This document shows positions 44,867-54,993 of a DNA stretch of 64,000 nucleotides, piece after piece. The notes beneath the pieces were generated by a model, which did no database searches, had not been told where the DNA came from, and worked only from the letters and a program-made list of their open reading frames with translations. The stretch is from Reyranella sp. GTDB taxonomy: Bacteria; Pseudomonadota; Alphaproteobacteria; Reyranellales; Reyranellaceae. Location: contig NZ_SCVH01000017.1 in NCBI RefSeq assembly GCF_004296935.1, positions 50,357-114,356 of the forward strand. Reading direction: 5' to 3'. How positions within the stretch are numbered: the stretch's first letter is position 1; each line of letters opens with the position of its first letter. The position numbers were made by a program, and so were the translations under genes.

Positions 44867-46117
44867 TCAGCGACCGCGGTCGCCCTCCAGCTCGCGCGGC
44901 CGCATGATCAGGAACGCTCCGAGCGCCAGCAACATCAACGCCGCCACGACGAGGAAGGCGAGCCCCCAGGCCGTGGGCGACATGCCGCCAGCGAGGTCGA
45001 GCGTCCAGCCGACGACCAGCGGCCCGACGAAGCCGCCAGCGTAGCCCAGTGTCGAGTGGACAGCGAGGGTGGCGCCGCGCCGCGACGGTTCGGCGTTGCC
45101 GGCCGCACCTGCCGTTACCGACGAGGAATCCAGCCACACCACCATTCCGTAGGCGATCAGCAGGACAACGGCGAGCCAGTAGTTGATCGAGCCCACGAAG
45201 CCCACGACGGCTGCGAACAGGATCGACAGGATCATGGCCGTGGCCACCAGGCGTCGCCGACCGAAGCGGATCGAGGCCTCGTTACCCCCGATGCTGGTCA
45301 AGGTACCGAGCAGCGCCAGCAGCGTGACGACCAGCGCCGGCGAAAGGGTCTCGTCCGCGAGGCCGGTGTAGCTCGCGACAAAGGCGAGGAAGGCCACCCC
45401 CCAGCCGCGCAGCGCGCTCATCTCGAGCGTGTGCACGCAGTAGACGATGGAGTAGGCAAATGCCGACGTGTTGCGCACGACCGGTCGGAAGTCGAACAGG
45501 GCGGCCTGTTTTCCATCTGGCCCCTTCGCGCGCGGCGGCGGGGCGGCGCGCCACGGCACGACGAAGGCCACCATCAGCCAGGCGATGAGGGCCGTGCCGG
45601 CGGAGATCGTGAAGGCCGCGCGCCAGCCGAAATGTTCGGCCAGAACGTCGCCCAGCACGAAGGAGAGGGCGCCCGAGATGCCGATGCTGGCGGCGTGTCC
45701 GGTGACGGCGCGCGACATCATCCTGGCGTCGACCTGGTCGGCCAGCAGTTTCAATCCGGTCATGTAGGTGCCGGCCCAGCCGATGCCGGCCAGCGCGCGC
45801 ATGGCGAGCGCCGACCAGAAGCCGTCGGCATAGAGGCCGAAAAGAAGATGGCCCGCCACCGTGCAGGCGACACCGAACAGATAGACCCGCTTGGCGTCGA
45901 CCCGGTCGGTGAGCGTCACCAGCACCGGCACAGAGACCATGTAGGTGCCGAAGAAGATCGCGGTGATCCAGCCGGCCTCGCTGTTGGAGAGCTGCCAGAG
46001 CTGCATCATCTGCGGCAGCAGCGCCGGCCAGAAGCCGGCGCCGATTTGCACGAAGATCTGCGCGGTGCAGACGACGGCGACGAGCCTCGCGCCCGACTGT
46101 GCTCCGCTTGTCCCCAT
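44867..46117 (-). CDS. MFS transporter A of the leftward arsR operon
   Basis: 416 residues from ATG at 46117, 12 predicted helices. The loop TDRVDAKRVYLFG lies between helices 2 and 3, and there is a charged central loop (PPPRAKGPDGKQAALFD). Substrate unknown. It is last in a leftward gene chain where each start overlaps the previous stop (TGATG at 46115-46119). Confidence 0.85.
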   Translation of the reverse strand: MGTSGAQSGARLVAVVCTAQIFVQIGAGFWPALLPQMMQLWQLSNSEAGWITAIFFGTYMVSVPVLVTLTDRVDAKRVYLFGVACTVAGHLLFGLYADGFWSALAMRALAGIGWAGTYMTGLKLLADQVDARMMSRAVTGHAASIGISGALSFVLGDVLAEHFGWRAAFTISAGTALIAWLMVAFVVPWRAAPPPRAKGPDGKQAALFDFRPVVRNTSAFAYSIVYCVHTLEMSALRGWGVAFLAFVASYTGLADETLSPALVVTLLALLGTLTSIGGNEASIRFGRRRLVATAMILSILFAAVVGFVGSINYWLAVVLLIAYGMVVWLDSSSVTAGAAGNAEPSRRGATLAVHSTLGYAGGFVGPLVVGWTLDLAGGMSPTAWGLAFLVVAALMLLALGAFLIMRPRELEGDRGR

Positions 46118-47340
46118 CACGTCTCTCGAGCCCTGAACCGCATGCCGACGAGGCCGAGTGTGGCAGCAATGACCATGATCCCAAGAAAAATCGAATAGGC
46201 CGCCGCCGGTGACCACAGGAACGCGAGCGGTCCCGCCGCCGCGCCGGAAACACCGACCACGAACAGGGTGCCGCGGATGGTCCCGAGGTGTTTTAGGCCG
46301 AAGGACTCCGCGAGCCCGGCCGAATAGACGATCTGCAAGGTGCCGATCATGGCGCCCAGCGTCATGGCGTAGGCCAGACCGCCGGCAAGCGCGGGACTGG
46401 TCCACAGGCAGGCAACGGAAAAGCCGAGGAGACAGAGGCCGAGGAGGCCGATCGGCCGCGCGCCGAAGCGGTCGATGAGCGCGCCGCTGCACAGCGTGGC
46501 GATTGCCTGCGTTGTCGTCATCGCGCCCAGCAGACCGATGGCGTTGTCGCGCGCCAGCCCGGCCTCGGCCATGGCGCGGACATGGTCGAGCATGAGCGCG
46601 GTGCCGACGCCGTTGGAGAGCACGGTGAGGGCGCTGAAGTACCAGAAGGCGTTCGTCCGCATGCTTTCGGCCAGCGTGAGGCTGATCGCCGGCATGGCGC
46701 CGCGGCCGGCGGAAGCGCGGCCGAAATCGCGGGCGGCGCCCGTTTCCTCCGGCCGGTTGCGATAGAACGCGAGCCCCACCGGCAACATGATCGCAAGGAC
46801 ACCGACTGCCAGCGCGACATAGGCGGTGCGCCAGCCTGGACCTTGGATGATCGGCTCGACCAGCGGCGGAATAACAAGGCCGCCCAGCGCCAGTCCCATC
46901 ATGGCGAGCGCGGTGACGCGGCCGCGAAAGCGGTCGAACCAGAGATTGACCATCTGCATGGTGACGAGGCTCAAGCCGGCGATGGCCGCGGCGCGCAGGA
47001 CGAGGAAGCCCAGTCCCAGCGACCAGGCGCCGTGGGCGAGGCTCATGACGCCGCAGGCCGCAGCGACGGCGGCGACCGCCGGCACGATCAGGCGGCGCGG
47101 CCCGAACCGGTCGACAAGGCGGCCGATGAGAGGCGCCGCCAGGATGCCGAGGAACGTGCCCAGGCTATAGAGAACGAGAACGTGCGCGCGGTTGAGACCG
47201 AGATCGGCGGCGATCGGGTCGATGAAGGCCGACACGCCGACGGTCTGGCCGGGTGTGGTGGCGAAAACGCCGATCAGCGCCGCTGCGGCAACGATGCCCC
47301 CGCGGGTGGTCGAAGAAGCGCCCCGGACGGACTTGTCCAT
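46117..47340 (-). CDS. MFS transporter B of the leftward arsR operon
   Basis: 407 residues from ATG at 47340. 12 predicted helices; the motif-A loop is IGRLVDRFGPRRLI. It resembles the oxalate/formate and monocarboxylate-like MFS branch (TPGQTVGVSAFIDPIAADLGLNR). Both its start and its stop overlap neighbours by one base. Two consecutive MFS genes after an oxygenase suggest import and export, or two substrates, of one pathway. Confidence 0.85.
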   Translation of the reverse strand: MDKSVRGASSTTRGGIVAAAALIGVFATTPGQTVGVSAFIDPIAADLGLNRAHVLVLYSLGTFLGILAAPLIGRLVDRFGPRRLIVPAVAAVAAACGVMSLAHGAWSLGLGFLVLRAAAIAGLSLVTMQMVNLWFDRFRGRVTALAMMGLALGGLVIPPLVEPIIQGPGWRTAYVALAVGVLAIMLPVGLAFYRNRPEETGAARDFGRASAGRGAMPAISLTLAESMRTNAFWYFSALTVLSNGVGTALMLDHVRAMAEAGLARDNAIGLLGAMTTTQAIATLCSGALIDRFGARPIGLLGLCLLGFSVACLWTSPALAGGLAYAMTLGAMIGTLQIVYSAGLAESFGLKHLGTIRGTLFVVGVSGAAAGPLAFLWSPAAAYSIFLGIMVIAATLGLVGMRFRARET

Positions 47341-48437
47341 CAATAGGCGGGCGTCTCGGCTTCCAGAGGCACGATCCATTCGCGGTCGGGCGCGATCACG
47401 GCGCCGCCGCGCAGCTTGCCGCGCTCGACCACCGGCCACTTGGCCAACAGTGCCTGTGGCAACTCGCGGCCGTCGGCCGCCGACAGCCACATGCGCATGA
47501 GATGGCGCTTGGGCGCGGGCGGCGGATGGTCGAGGTAGGCGGTGCGGGCGTGGAATACCACATGATTGTGGATGTACTGGATGTCGCCCGGCCGGAACGG
47601 GATCATCAGGCAGAAGCGCGGATCGGCGCAGAGTTCGTAGAAGAGGTCGAGCGCTTCCGAGAGAATCGGCGTCAGCGGCGGCGCATCGGGGAAGCGGCGC
47701 ACGGATTCGACGTAGAGCCGCACGGGCGCGAAGCCGGTGAAGGAATTGCGGTGCCAGTTGAAGAGTGGCATCTCGTACCAGCCCTTGCCGCCGGCCGGTA
47801 CTTCGCCGCGGCGGTCCATCGGGATCGGGCCGTAGAGCGCGGCGCAGAGGTCGGGCCTTGTGCGCATCATCTCGTCGTGCACGGCGACACCGCTCACGAT
47901 GGCGCTCTCGCCGCCCGACTTGGAGGTCGCCAGGCAGAGCAGCGCCACGACATCGCAGGAATCGACATGGAACGAGAGCTCGGCATTGGTCTGGGTGATG
48001 CGCTTGTTGGCGTCGTTCACCGAGGTGCCGATGTCGATCACATGGCCGATCAGGTGGCCGTTGCGGTTCTGCGGCACCGGATCGCCGATGTGGCGCGAGA
48101 TGCCCCAATAGACCCGCATGCGGAAGTCGGGATCCCAGCGCTCGACCGGCAGGCCGCGGACATAGCCGAAGCCCAGCTCGCCCAGGATGCGATGGCGGAG
48201 CGTCGCGAGCTTCGGGGCGAAACCCGGGAGCGGGAAGTCCTTGCGCTCGATCCTGCGGATGTCGAGGCCGGCCGCTTGGGTCGCGGCAGCGGCGGCCTCG
48301 ATCTCGGCCACGTCCGCTGCCGTCACATGCAGGGCCCAGGAATCGTAGTCGTGGAACGCTTCGGCCTGCCAGGCGAAGGAGCCGCCGAGAGGTCCCGGTG
48401 GCATCGGAGGTCCGGTCTTCGCTTCCACCAACGACAT
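47340..48437 (-). CDS. TauD/TfdA-family dioxygenase in the arsR operon
   Basis: 365 residues. The core has SFHVDSCDVVALLC (His-x-Asp), a long beta part, and IHNHVVFHARTAYLDHP with the distal His and Arg. The family is Fe(II)/2-oxoglutarate-dependent and often cleaves C-S, C-P, C-N or C-O bonds by hydroxylation. It starts 23 bases after the flavoprotein stop and overlaps the MFS gene. A role in organoarsenical or other small-acid breakdown is inference. Confidence 0.85.
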   Translation of the reverse strand: MSLVEAKTGPPMPPGPLGGSFAWQAEAFHDYDSWALHVTAADVAEIEAAAAATQAAGLDIRRIERKDFPLPGFAPKLATLRHRILGELGFGYVRGLPVERWDPDFRMRVYWGISRHIGDPVPQNRNGHLIGHVIDIGTSVNDANKRITQTNAELSFHVDSCDVVALLCLATSKSGGESAIVSGVAVHDEMMRTRPDLCAALYGPIPMDRRGEVPAGGKGWYEMPLFNWHRNSFTGFAPVRLYVESVRRFPDAPPLTPILSEALDLFYELCADPRFCLMIPFRPGDIQYIHNHVVFHARTAYLDHPPPAPKRHLMRMWLSAADGRELPQALLAKWPVVERGKLRGGAVIAPDREWIVPLEAETPAY

Positions 48438-48460
48438 GGCAGCCTCCTCGCTGTTCCCGT

Positions 48461-49861
48461 TCAGCCGCAGCAGCCCGTGGCCGCCTTCTTGCCCGTGTCG
48501 ACGGTTCGTATCGCCGATGCGCCGCAGCCGACCACCGGCAGGGCGCTCGCCGCCGGGGCACAGCAGCCGGCCGCAATGGGCTCGCCGGCTTCCGAGAGCG
48601 ACGGGCCGGGTCCATTGCAGACGCCGGTCTCCGGCAGCACGAGTTCGACCTTGCGCGCAGCCTCATGGTCGCCCGCGACCTCGGCAGCGATCGAGCGCAC
48701 CTGCTCGTAGCCCGTCATCATCAGGAACGTCGGTGCGCGACCGTAGGACTTCATGCCGGCGAAGTAGAAGCCGGGCTCCGGTTGCGCCAGCTCACGGGCG
48801 CCGTGCGGACGCACCGTGCCGCAGCTGTGCTCGTTGGGATCGATCAGCGGCGCCAGGGTCGGCGGGCATTCGAGCGCGGGATCGAGCGACAGCCGAATCT
48901 CGCGCAGGAAATCGAGTTCGGGCCGGAAGCCGGTCGAGACGATCAGCTCCTGCACGGTGCCGTAGCGGCCGCAGCAGGCCGAGCCGCCGCCGATGCGCAG
49001 ATGTTCGCCGTCGCGGCTGAGATGGGAGACGCGGAAGCCGGTCTCGGTCCTGATCTTGCCGCTCGCCACCAGGGCGGCGAAGGCGCTGCCCAGCGCACCG
49101 CGGGCGGCGAGTTGGTCGGCCGAGCCGCCGCCGAACGATTTCGACGGGTCCTCGCTGCGCAGCAGCCAGACGATCTCGGTGGTCGGCACTTCGTCCTTGA
49201 GCTTGGCGAGATCGATCAGGGTGCCGATGGCCGAATGTCCGCCGCCCAGTACGGCGACGCTGCGGCCGGCGTAGCGCGCGCGGTCGCGGCCCAGCACGTC
49301 GGGCATGCCGTAGGCGATGCGGTCCTGGACCTCGCGCTCGCCGATCGCCGGCAGGCCGTTGGCGCCAGCGGGGTTGGGCGAGAACCAGGTGCCGGTGGCG
49401 TCGATCACCGCATCAGCGCGTAGCATCTCGGGGCCCTTGCCGTTCTGGTAGCAGATCTCGAAGGGGGCGGCTTCTCGGCCTTTCGTTTTCACTTTGTCGA
49501 AGCCGACGCGGCCGACGCTGGTCACCATGCTCTGGGTACGGATGCGGTCCTTGAGCTTCGTGCGCGTGGCCAGCGGCTCGAGGTACTGCTCCAGCAACTC
49601 GGCGCCGGTCGGGTAGTGGTCGGGCTGCGGCTTGTTCCAGCCGGTCTCGACCAGCAGCCGCTCGGCCGCCTTGTCGATGTTGTATTCCCAGGGCGAGAAG
49701 ACCTGCACGTGGCTCCACTGGCGCACGGCATGGCCCACGGTAGGCCCGGCTTCTAACACCACCGGTTCCATGCCGCGCTCCAGGACATGCGCGGCGGCCG
49801 CCAGGCCCACCGGGCCCGCGCCCAGGATGGCGACGGTCTTGATCTTGCTGGCTTCGGTCAT
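48461..49861 (-). CDS. FAD/NAD(P)-dependent flavoprotein with Cys-rich C-terminal tail
   Basis: 466 residues. GAGPVGLAAAAH (14-25) binds FAD, GGGHSAIGTLIDLA binds NAD(P), and STGFRPELDF is the conserved late motif, giving the architecture of flavin monooxygenase/TrkA-like oxidoreductases. The last ~45 residues hold CNGPG, GCCAP, VGCGAS and GCCG, a tail suited to binding a metalloid. A GSACCG pair lies in the core. Such flavoproteins are common in ars operons (ArsO-like), with uncertain reaction. It lies 49 bases after arsR. Confidence 0.85.
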   Translation of the reverse strand: MTEASKIKTVAILGAGPVGLAAAAHVLERGMEPVVLEAGPTVGHAVRQWSHVQVFSPWEYNIDKAAERLLVETGWNKPQPDHYPTGAELLEQYLEPLATRTKLKDRIRTQSMVTSVGRVGFDKVKTKGREAAPFEICYQNGKGPEMLRADAVIDATGTWFSPNPAGANGLPAIGEREVQDRIAYGMPDVLGRDRARYAGRSVAVLGGGHSAIGTLIDLAKLKDEVPTTEIVWLLRSEDPSKSFGGGSADQLAARGALGSAFAALVASGKIRTETGFRVSHLSRDGEHLRIGGGSACCGRYGTVQELIVSTGFRPELDFLREIRLSLDPALECPPTLAPLIDPNEHSCGTVRPHGARELAQPEPGFYFAGMKSYGRAPTFLMMTGYEQVRSIAAEVAGDHEAARKVELVLPETGVCNGPGPSLSEAGEPIAAGCCAPAASALPVVGCGASAIRTVDTGKKAATGCCG

Positions 49862-49910
49862 GATCTACTCCAGTTCTCCTAGAATCATCGAAATAGGCAG
49901 GCAAAAAAAC

Positions 49911-50246
49911 TCAGGCCACCTTGGCCATATTGACGGAGGGCAGTACGACGGGCGCGCAGGTGCCTTCAGCGCAGCATTCCTCGACCATGTAGCCCAGCAG
50001 GTCGCGCATGAGGTCGTAGTTTGCGTGGCAGACGAGGGTGGTGCCCTCGCGGGTCTGCGTCACCAGGTTCACGATCACCAGCGACTTCAGGTGATGCGAC
50101 AGGGTCGAGGCGGCGATGTCGATGCTGGCCTGCAGGCGACCGACCGACAGACCTTCTGCACCTGCCCGCACGAGGGTGCGGTAGATTTTGAGGCGGGTCG
50201 GGTTCCCGAGCGCTTCGAGGCGCGCAGCGGCGTCGTCGAGATTCAT
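49911..50246 (-). CDS. arsR: ArsR-family repressor (copy 2)
   Basis: 111 residues. Winged helix EALGNPTRLKIYRTLV, then ASTLSHHLKSLVIVNLV and REGTTLVCHANY. The C-terminal EECCAEGTC provides Cys for As(III). It heads the leftward operon with the flavoprotein, dioxygenase and two MFS genes. A strong inverted repeat at 50285-50306 lies upstream. Confidence 0.92.
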   Translation of the reverse strand: MNLDDAAARLEALGNPTRLKIYRTLVRAGAEGLSVGRLQASIDIAASTLSHHLKSLVIVNLVTQTREGTTLVCHANYDLMRDLLGYMVEECCAEGTCAPVVLPSVNMAKVA

Positions 50247-50284
50247 AAAATTTAAATAGGCAGCTCCGCCGGAGTTGTCAACGG

Positions 50285-50306
50285 TATTTCCGGAAGTACG
50301 GAAATA
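50285..50306 (-). promoter_or_regulatory. operator-like inverted repeat upstream of arsR2
   Basis: TATTTCCG and CGGAAATA form perfect 8-bp arms around a 6-base spacer, 38 bases before the arsR start. An AT-rich stretch (AAAATTTAAAT) between it and the ATG may hold the -10. This is the natural candidate site for autoregulation. Confidence 0.7.
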
Positions 50307-50354
50307 ATAGTTTTCCCCATTTTAAGCTGGATCAGTCCTCAAGGCCGCCGGGAG

Positions 50355-50387
50355 TGTCATCGTAGTGTCACGTAACCGTCATAGGAG
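50355..50387 (+). promoter_or_regulatory. Pho boxes upstream of pstS
   Basis: Three direct half-sites TGTCAT, TGTCAC and CGTCAT spaced exactly 11 bases apart (50355, 50366, 50377), matching the PhoB box repeat CTGTCAT-4-CTGTCAT. Three units allow two overlapping PhoB dimers. The pstS ATG is about 55 bases downstream. Confidence 0.9.
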
Positions 50388-50441
50388 AGTGACACCCGCC
50401 CCGTACGTGACTGGCCTCGTGCTCGCACCAAGGAGGTTCCT

Positions 50442-51488
50442 ATGAAATTCGCGAAGATCGCTGTGGCGGCTACCGCCCTCGCGCTTGTGTCCTGGACGGC
50501 TCACGCCATCGACATTTCCGGCGCCGGCGCCACTTTCCCCTACCCGATCTATGCCAAATGGGCGGACGCCTACAAGAAAGAGACCGGCAACGGCCTCAAC
50601 TACCAGTCGATCGGCTCGGGTGGCGGCATCAAGCAGATCAAGGCCAAGACCGTGACCTTCGGCGCCACCGACGCGCCGCTGCCGGGCAAGGAGCTCGACG
50701 AGTCGGGCCTCGCCCAGTTCCCGGCGGTGATGGGCGCCATCGTCCCCGTGGTGAACCTCGAGGGCATCAAGCCCGGCGAGTTGACCCTCGACGGCCCGAC
50801 CATCGCCAACATCTATCTCGGCCAGATCAAGAGCTGGGACGATGCCGCAATCGCCAAGCTCAACCCCAACACCAAGCTGCCGAAGCAGGCCATCGTGCCG
50901 GTGCGCCGTTCGGATGGGTCGGGCACGACCTACAACTTCGCCTACTACCTCGCCGACATCAGCCCGGAGTGGAAGTCCAAGGTCGGCGTCAACACGGCGC
51001 TGCAATGGCCGGTCGGCATCGGCGCCAAGGGCAACGAAGGCGTTGCGGGTAACGTCGCCCAGACCAGGGGCTCGATCGGCTATGTCGAGTATGCCTACGC
51101 CAAGCAGAACAAGCTCATCCACACCAAGATGATCAACAAGGCCGGCAAGACGGTCGAGCCGAATTCGGCGACCTTCCAGGCCGCCGCCGCCAACGCCGAC
51201 TGGAAGTCGCAGCCCGGCTACGGTGTCATCCTCGCCAACCAGCCCGGCGACCAGTCCTGGCCGATGACGGCCGCCACCTGGATCCTGCTCTACAAGAAGC
51301 CGGTCGATGCCGCGGCGACTGCCGAAGCGTTGAGGTTCTTCGCCTGGTCGTTCGCCAAGGGCGACAAGATGGCGGAAGACCTCGACTACGTGCCGATGCC
51401 GGACAAGGTCGTGAACGACATCCAGAAGATGTGGTCGCAGGAGGTCAAGGACGCGGGCGGCAAGCCCCTGTTCTCGCCGACCAACTGA
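50442..51488 (+). CDS. pstS: phosphate ABC transporter, periplasmic phosphate-binding protein
   Basis: 348 residues with a signal peptide ending THA. Phosphate-binding loops: [31 protein letters not shown] and [12 protein letters not shown]. Length is normal. AAGGAGG precedes the ATG. First gene of pstSCAB-phoU-phoB, under the Pho boxes just upstream. Confidence 0.97.
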   Translation: MKFAKIAVAATALALVSWTAHAIDISGAGATFPYPIYAKWADAYKKETGNGLNYQSIGSGGGIKQIKAKTVTFGATDAPLPGKELDESGLAQFPAVMGAIVPVVNLEGIKPGELTLDGPTIANIYLGQIKSWDDAAIAKLNPNTKLPKQAIVPVRRSDGSGTTYNFAYYLADISPEWKSKVGVNTALQWPVGIGAKGNEGVAGNVAQTRGSIGYVEYAYAKQNKLIHTKMINKAGKTVEPNSATFQAAAANADWKSQPGYGVILANQPGDQSWPMTAATWILLYKKPVDAAATAEALRFFAWSFAKGDKMAEDLDYVPMPDKVVNDIQKMWSQEVKDAGGKPLFSPTN

Positions 51489-51537
51489 CAACGCGGGGGC
51501 GGGTGGTCTCCATCCGTCCCCTTTCGCGGGGAGGGGC

Positions 51538-52551
51538 ATGGACTCGGGGGAGCGCGACGTGAGCGAAGTTGTATTGAAGGGCTCGACCGTGACGGCGACG
51601 GAAGCTGCCTCGCGCAGCGCCGTGCTCAAGCGGTTGCGGGTCACGGACATGGTCTTCCACGGCCTGACGCGTACGGCGGCGATGATGGTGCTGGCCCTCC
51701 TGAGCGCCGTCATCATCTCCCTCGTCGTCGGCGCCGCGCCGGCACTCGGCACGTTCGGCTTCGGCTTTCTCTTCGATGAATCCTGGAATCCGGTCACCGA
51801 GAGGTTCGGGGCGCTGGCGCCGATCTACGGCACCCTGGTGACCTCGGCCATCGCCATGCTGATCGCCGTGCCGGTCGGCCTGATGATCGCCTTCTTCCTG
51901 ACCGAGCTCTGCCCGCCGATGCTGCGCCGCCCGATCGGCATCGCCATCGAGCTGCTGGCCGGCATTCCCAGCATCATCTATGGCATCTGGGGCCTGTTCG
52001 TCTTCGCGCCTTTCGTGCAGCAATACTTCCAGCCCTTCATGATCGACACATTCGCCAATGTGCCGGTCCTGTCGACGCTGTTCGCCGGCCCGCCGTACGG
52101 CATCGGCATGTTCACCGCCGGCCTCATCCTCGCGATCATGGTGCTGCCGTTCGTGACCTCGATCTCGCGCGACGTGTTCGACGCGGTGCCGCCGGTTCTC
52201 AAGGAAGCGGCCTACGGTGTCGGCTGCACGACCTGGGAAGTGTTCCGCTACGTCGTCCTGCCCTTCACCCGGGTCGGCGTCATCGGCGGCTTCATGCTGG
52301 GCCTCGGCCGCGCGCTCGGCGAGACCATGGCGGTCACCTTCGTCATCGGCAACGCCCACCACGTCTCCGCCTCGCTCTTCGCGCCGGGCACGACGATCTC
52401 GGCCTCGATCGCCAACGAATTCACCGAGGCGGTGGGCGATCTCTACACCTCCTCGCTGATCGCGCTGGGCCTGATCCTCTTCTTCATCACTTTCTGCGTA
52501 CTCGCCATGGCGCGCTACATGCTGATGCGCCTGCAGATGCGGGCGGGGTAA
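51538..52551 (+). CDS. pstC: phosphate ABC transporter permease PstC
   Basis: 337 residues, about six membrane helices. Permease features: [39 protein letters not shown] and the EAA loop [22 protein letters not shown]. Start may be ATG 51538 or GTG 51559, the latter with GGGGGAG upstream. pstA follows 4 bases after its stop. Confidence 0.96.
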   Translation: MDSGERDVSEVVLKGSTVTATEAASRSAVLKRLRVTDMVFHGLTRTAAMMVLALLSAVIISLVVGAAPALGTFGFGFLFDESWNPVTERFGALAPIYGTLVTSAIAMLIAVPVGLMIAFFLTELCPPMLRRPIGIAIELLAGIPSIIYGIWGLFVFAPFVQQYFQPFMIDTFANVPVLSTLFAGPPYGIGMFTAGLILAIMVLPFVTSISRDVFDAVPPVLKEAAYGVGCTTWEVFRYVVLPFTRVGVIGGFMLGLGRALGETMAVTFVIGNAHHVSASLFAPGTTISASIANEFTEAVGDLYTSSLIALGLILFFITFCVLAMARYMLMRLQMRAG

Positions 52552-52555
52552 CGCC

Positions 52556-53425
52556 ATGGCCGACTCATCGATCGCCTCTGCGAACAGCCCGCTCTATGCC
52601 GGCCGCCGCCGCCGCAATGCCATCGCCAAGAGCCTGGCGCTGGCCGCCACCATCTTCGGCCTCGGCTGGCTCGTCCTGATCCTGGGCATCCTGGTCTACA
52701 AGGGGATCGGCGGGATCTCCCTGTCCGTGTTCACCGAGATGACGCCGCCGCCCGGTGCCGCCGGCGGCCTGCTCAACGCCATTGTCGGCAGCCTGGTCCT
52801 GACGATCCTGGCGGTGATCATCGGCACGCCGATCGGCATCCTGGCCGGCACCTACCTCGCCGAGTACGGTCGCCACGACAAGCTCTCCAGCGTCGTGCGC
52901 TTCATCAACGACATCCTGCTGAGCGCGCCCTCGATCGTGATCGGCCTGTTCATCTACGAGATCATGGTGGCGCCGATGGGCCACTTCTCGGGCTGGGCCG
53001 GCGCCGTGGCGCTGGCCGTCATCGTGATCCCGGTCGTCGTGCGCACGACCGAGGACATGCTGACCCTGGTGCCCGATACGCTGCGCGAGGCGGCGGCGTC
53101 GATCGGCCTGCCGCGCGCCCACATGATCGTCCGCATCGCCTACCGCGCCGCCCAGGCCGGCATCGTCACCGGCATCCTGCTGGCCATCGCGCGCATCAGC
53201 GGCGAGACCGCACCGCTCCTGTTCACGGCGCTGAACAACCAGTTCTGGAGCATGAACATGAACGCGCCGATGCCCAGCCTGCCGGTGGTCATCTTCCAGT
53301 TCGCCCTGTCGCCCTACGAGGAATGGCAGAAGCTGGCCTGGACCGGCGCGCTCCTCATCACCGTGACGGTGCTGGCCCTCAGCATCATAGCCCGCTCTCT
53401 CACCTCACCGAGGAAGTCGTCATGA
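52556..53425 (+). CDS. pstA: phosphate ABC transporter permease PstA
   Basis: 289 residues with about six helices. [36 protein letters not shown] opens the permease domain; [31 protein letters not shown] is the EAA loop contacting PstB. Its stop overlaps the pstB start (ATGA). Confidence 0.96.
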   Translation: MADSSIASANSPLYAGRRRRNAIAKSLALAATIFGLGWLVLILGILVYKGIGGISLSVFTEMTPPPGAAGGLLNAIVGSLVLTILAVIIGTPIGILAGTYLAEYGRHDKLSSVVRFINDILLSAPSIVIGLFIYEIMVAPMGHFSGWAGAVALAVIVIPVVVRTTEDMLTLVPDTLREAAASIGLPRAHMIVRIAYRAAQAGIVTGILLAIARISGETAPLLFTALNNQFWSMNMNAPMPSLPVVIFQFALSPYEEWQKLAWTGALLITVTVLALSIIARSLTSPRKSS

Positions 53426-54252
53426 CCATGACCTCCGGGGCTGCCCCGACCTTCGCCACGCCGGTTGCGGCGCACCACAGCATCGATACGACGGGGCTGC
53501 CCGAGAAAATCTCGCTCCGCAACCTCGAGTTCTTCTACGGCGACAGCCGGGCGCTCAAGGGCATCAGCCTGTCGCTCTATGCCAACAAGGCGACGGCCTT
53601 CATCGGCCCGTCGGGCTGTGGCAAGTCGACCCTGCTGCGTGTGCTCAACCGCATGTACGACCTCTATCCGGGGCAACGCGCGACCGGCGACGTGTTGTTC
53701 GACGGCGACAACATCCTCAGGGAAGGGCAGGACATCAATCTCCTGCGGGCGCGCATCGGCATGGTGTTCCAGAAGCCGACCCCGTTTCCGATGACGATCT
53801 ACGAAAATGTCGCCTTCGGTATCCGCCTCTACGAGAAACTGCCGCGCTCGGAACTGGATGGTCGCGTGGAATCGGCACTGCGCCGTGCCGCGCTGTGGGA
53901 CGAGGTCAAGGACAAGCTCGACGCCAACGGCCAGAGCCTGTCGGGCGGCCAGCAGCAGCGCCTGTGCATCGCCCGCACGGTGGCGGTGAAGCCCGAGGTC
54001 ATCCTGTTCGACGAGCCGTGTTCGGCGCTCGATCCGATCTCGACCGCCAAGATCGAGGAGCTGATCGACGAACTGAAGAAGGACTACACGATCGTCATCG
54101 TCACCCACAACATGCAGCAGGCCGCCCGCGTCTCGGACTTCACGGCTTTCATGTATCTCGGCGAGCTCGTCGAGTTCGGCGCGACGGAAACGCTTTTCAC
54201 GACCCCGCGGGACAAGCGCACGCAGGCCTATATCACCGGCCGGTTTGGCTGA
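53422..54252 (+). CDS. pstB: phosphate ABC transporter ATPase
   Basis: 276 residues from ATG at 53422 with GAGGAAG upstream. Walker [11 protein letters not shown]-loop [10 protein letters not shown], signature [16 protein letters not shown], Walker [14 protein letters not shown] and H-loop [14 protein letters not shown]. The PstB-specific [14 protein letters not shown] is present. Powers phosphate uptake through PstCA. Confidence 0.97.
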   Translation: MTMTSGAAPTFATPVAAHHSIDTTGLPEKISLRNLEFFYGDSRALKGISLSLYANKATAFIGPSGCGKSTLLRVLNRMYDLYPGQRATGDVLFDGDNILREGQDINLLRARIGMVFQKPTPFPMTIYENVAFGIRLYEKLPRSELDGRVESALRRAALWDEVKDKLDANGQSLSGGQQQRLCIARTVAVKPEVILFDEPCSALDPISTAKIEELIDELKKDYTIVIVTHNMQQAARVSDFTAFMYLGELVEFGATETLFTTPRDKRTQAYITGRFG

Positions 54253-54282
54253 GACGGCGCCGGGCATCAGAAGGGATAGAAC

Positions 54283-54993
54283 ATGGCCGAACATACGCTG
54301 AAGCGATTCGACGAGGAGCTGGAGCGGCTGAGCGCCACCATCAGCGAGATGGGCGGCCTGGCCGAGAGCCAGCTCGCGCAATCCCTGGTCGCGCTGCGTG
54401 AACGCGACACCGAAGCTGCGGAACGGGTGATCGCCGAGGATGCGCGGGTCGATGCCCTCGACATCGCCGTCCAGGAACAGACGGTCAAGCTCCTGGCGCT
54501 GCGCCAGCCCATGGCGGTCGATCTCCGCGTCATCCTGTCGTCGATCAAGATCGCGGCGGCGCTGGAACGCATCGCCGACTACGCCAAGAATACCGCCAAG
54601 CGCAGCATCGTGCTCACGCAGGGCACGGCGCCGGTCGCGGCCGTGAACGGCATCGATCGGCTGGGCCGCCTGGTCCGCACGGCACTCAAGGACGTGCTCG
54701 ATGCCTTCGCCCAGGGCGATGTCGTCAAGGCGCACGCCGTCTGGGAGCGCGACGAGGAGATCGACCAGGTCTACACCGGCCTGTTCCGCGAGCTCTTGAC
54801 CTACATGATGGAGGATCCGCGAACCATCACGGCCTGCACCCATCTGCTGTTCATGGCCAAGAACATCGAGCGCGCCGGCGATCACGTCACCAATATCGCC
54901 GAGCTGGTGAGCTTCCGCTCCACCGGCCACGGCTTCGACGAGGCGCGGCCCAAGGGCAGTGCCGCCATGTACGCGACGGGCAACGCGCCGTGA
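54283..54993 (+). CDS. phoU: phosphate signalling regulator PhoU
   Basis: 236 residues, two three-helix PhoU repeats each with an E/D-xxx-D metal motif (EDARVDALD and WERDEEIDQVY). KNIERAGDHVTNIAE near the end is the family signature. It links the Pst transporter to PhoR and keeps the Pho regulon off when phosphate is plentiful. Confidence 0.96.
   Translation: MAEHTLKRFDEELERLSATISEMGGLAESQLAQSLVALRERDTEAAERVIAEDARVDALDIAVQEQTVKLLALRQPMAVDLRVILSSIKIAAALERIADYAKNTAKRSIVLTQGTAPVAAVNGIDRLGRLVRTALKDVLDAFAQGDVVKAHAVWERDEEIDQVYTGLFRELLTYMMEDPRTITACTHLLFMAKNIERAGDHVTNIAELVSFRSTGHGFDEARPKGSAAMYATGNAP

Noticed and set aside
44867-46492. 541-residue MFS protein with 125 extra N-terminal residues
   Set aside because: The extra part lies inside the next MFS gene in another frame and is Arg/Pro-rich. 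The ATG at 46117 gives the proper first helix and the TGATG overlap.
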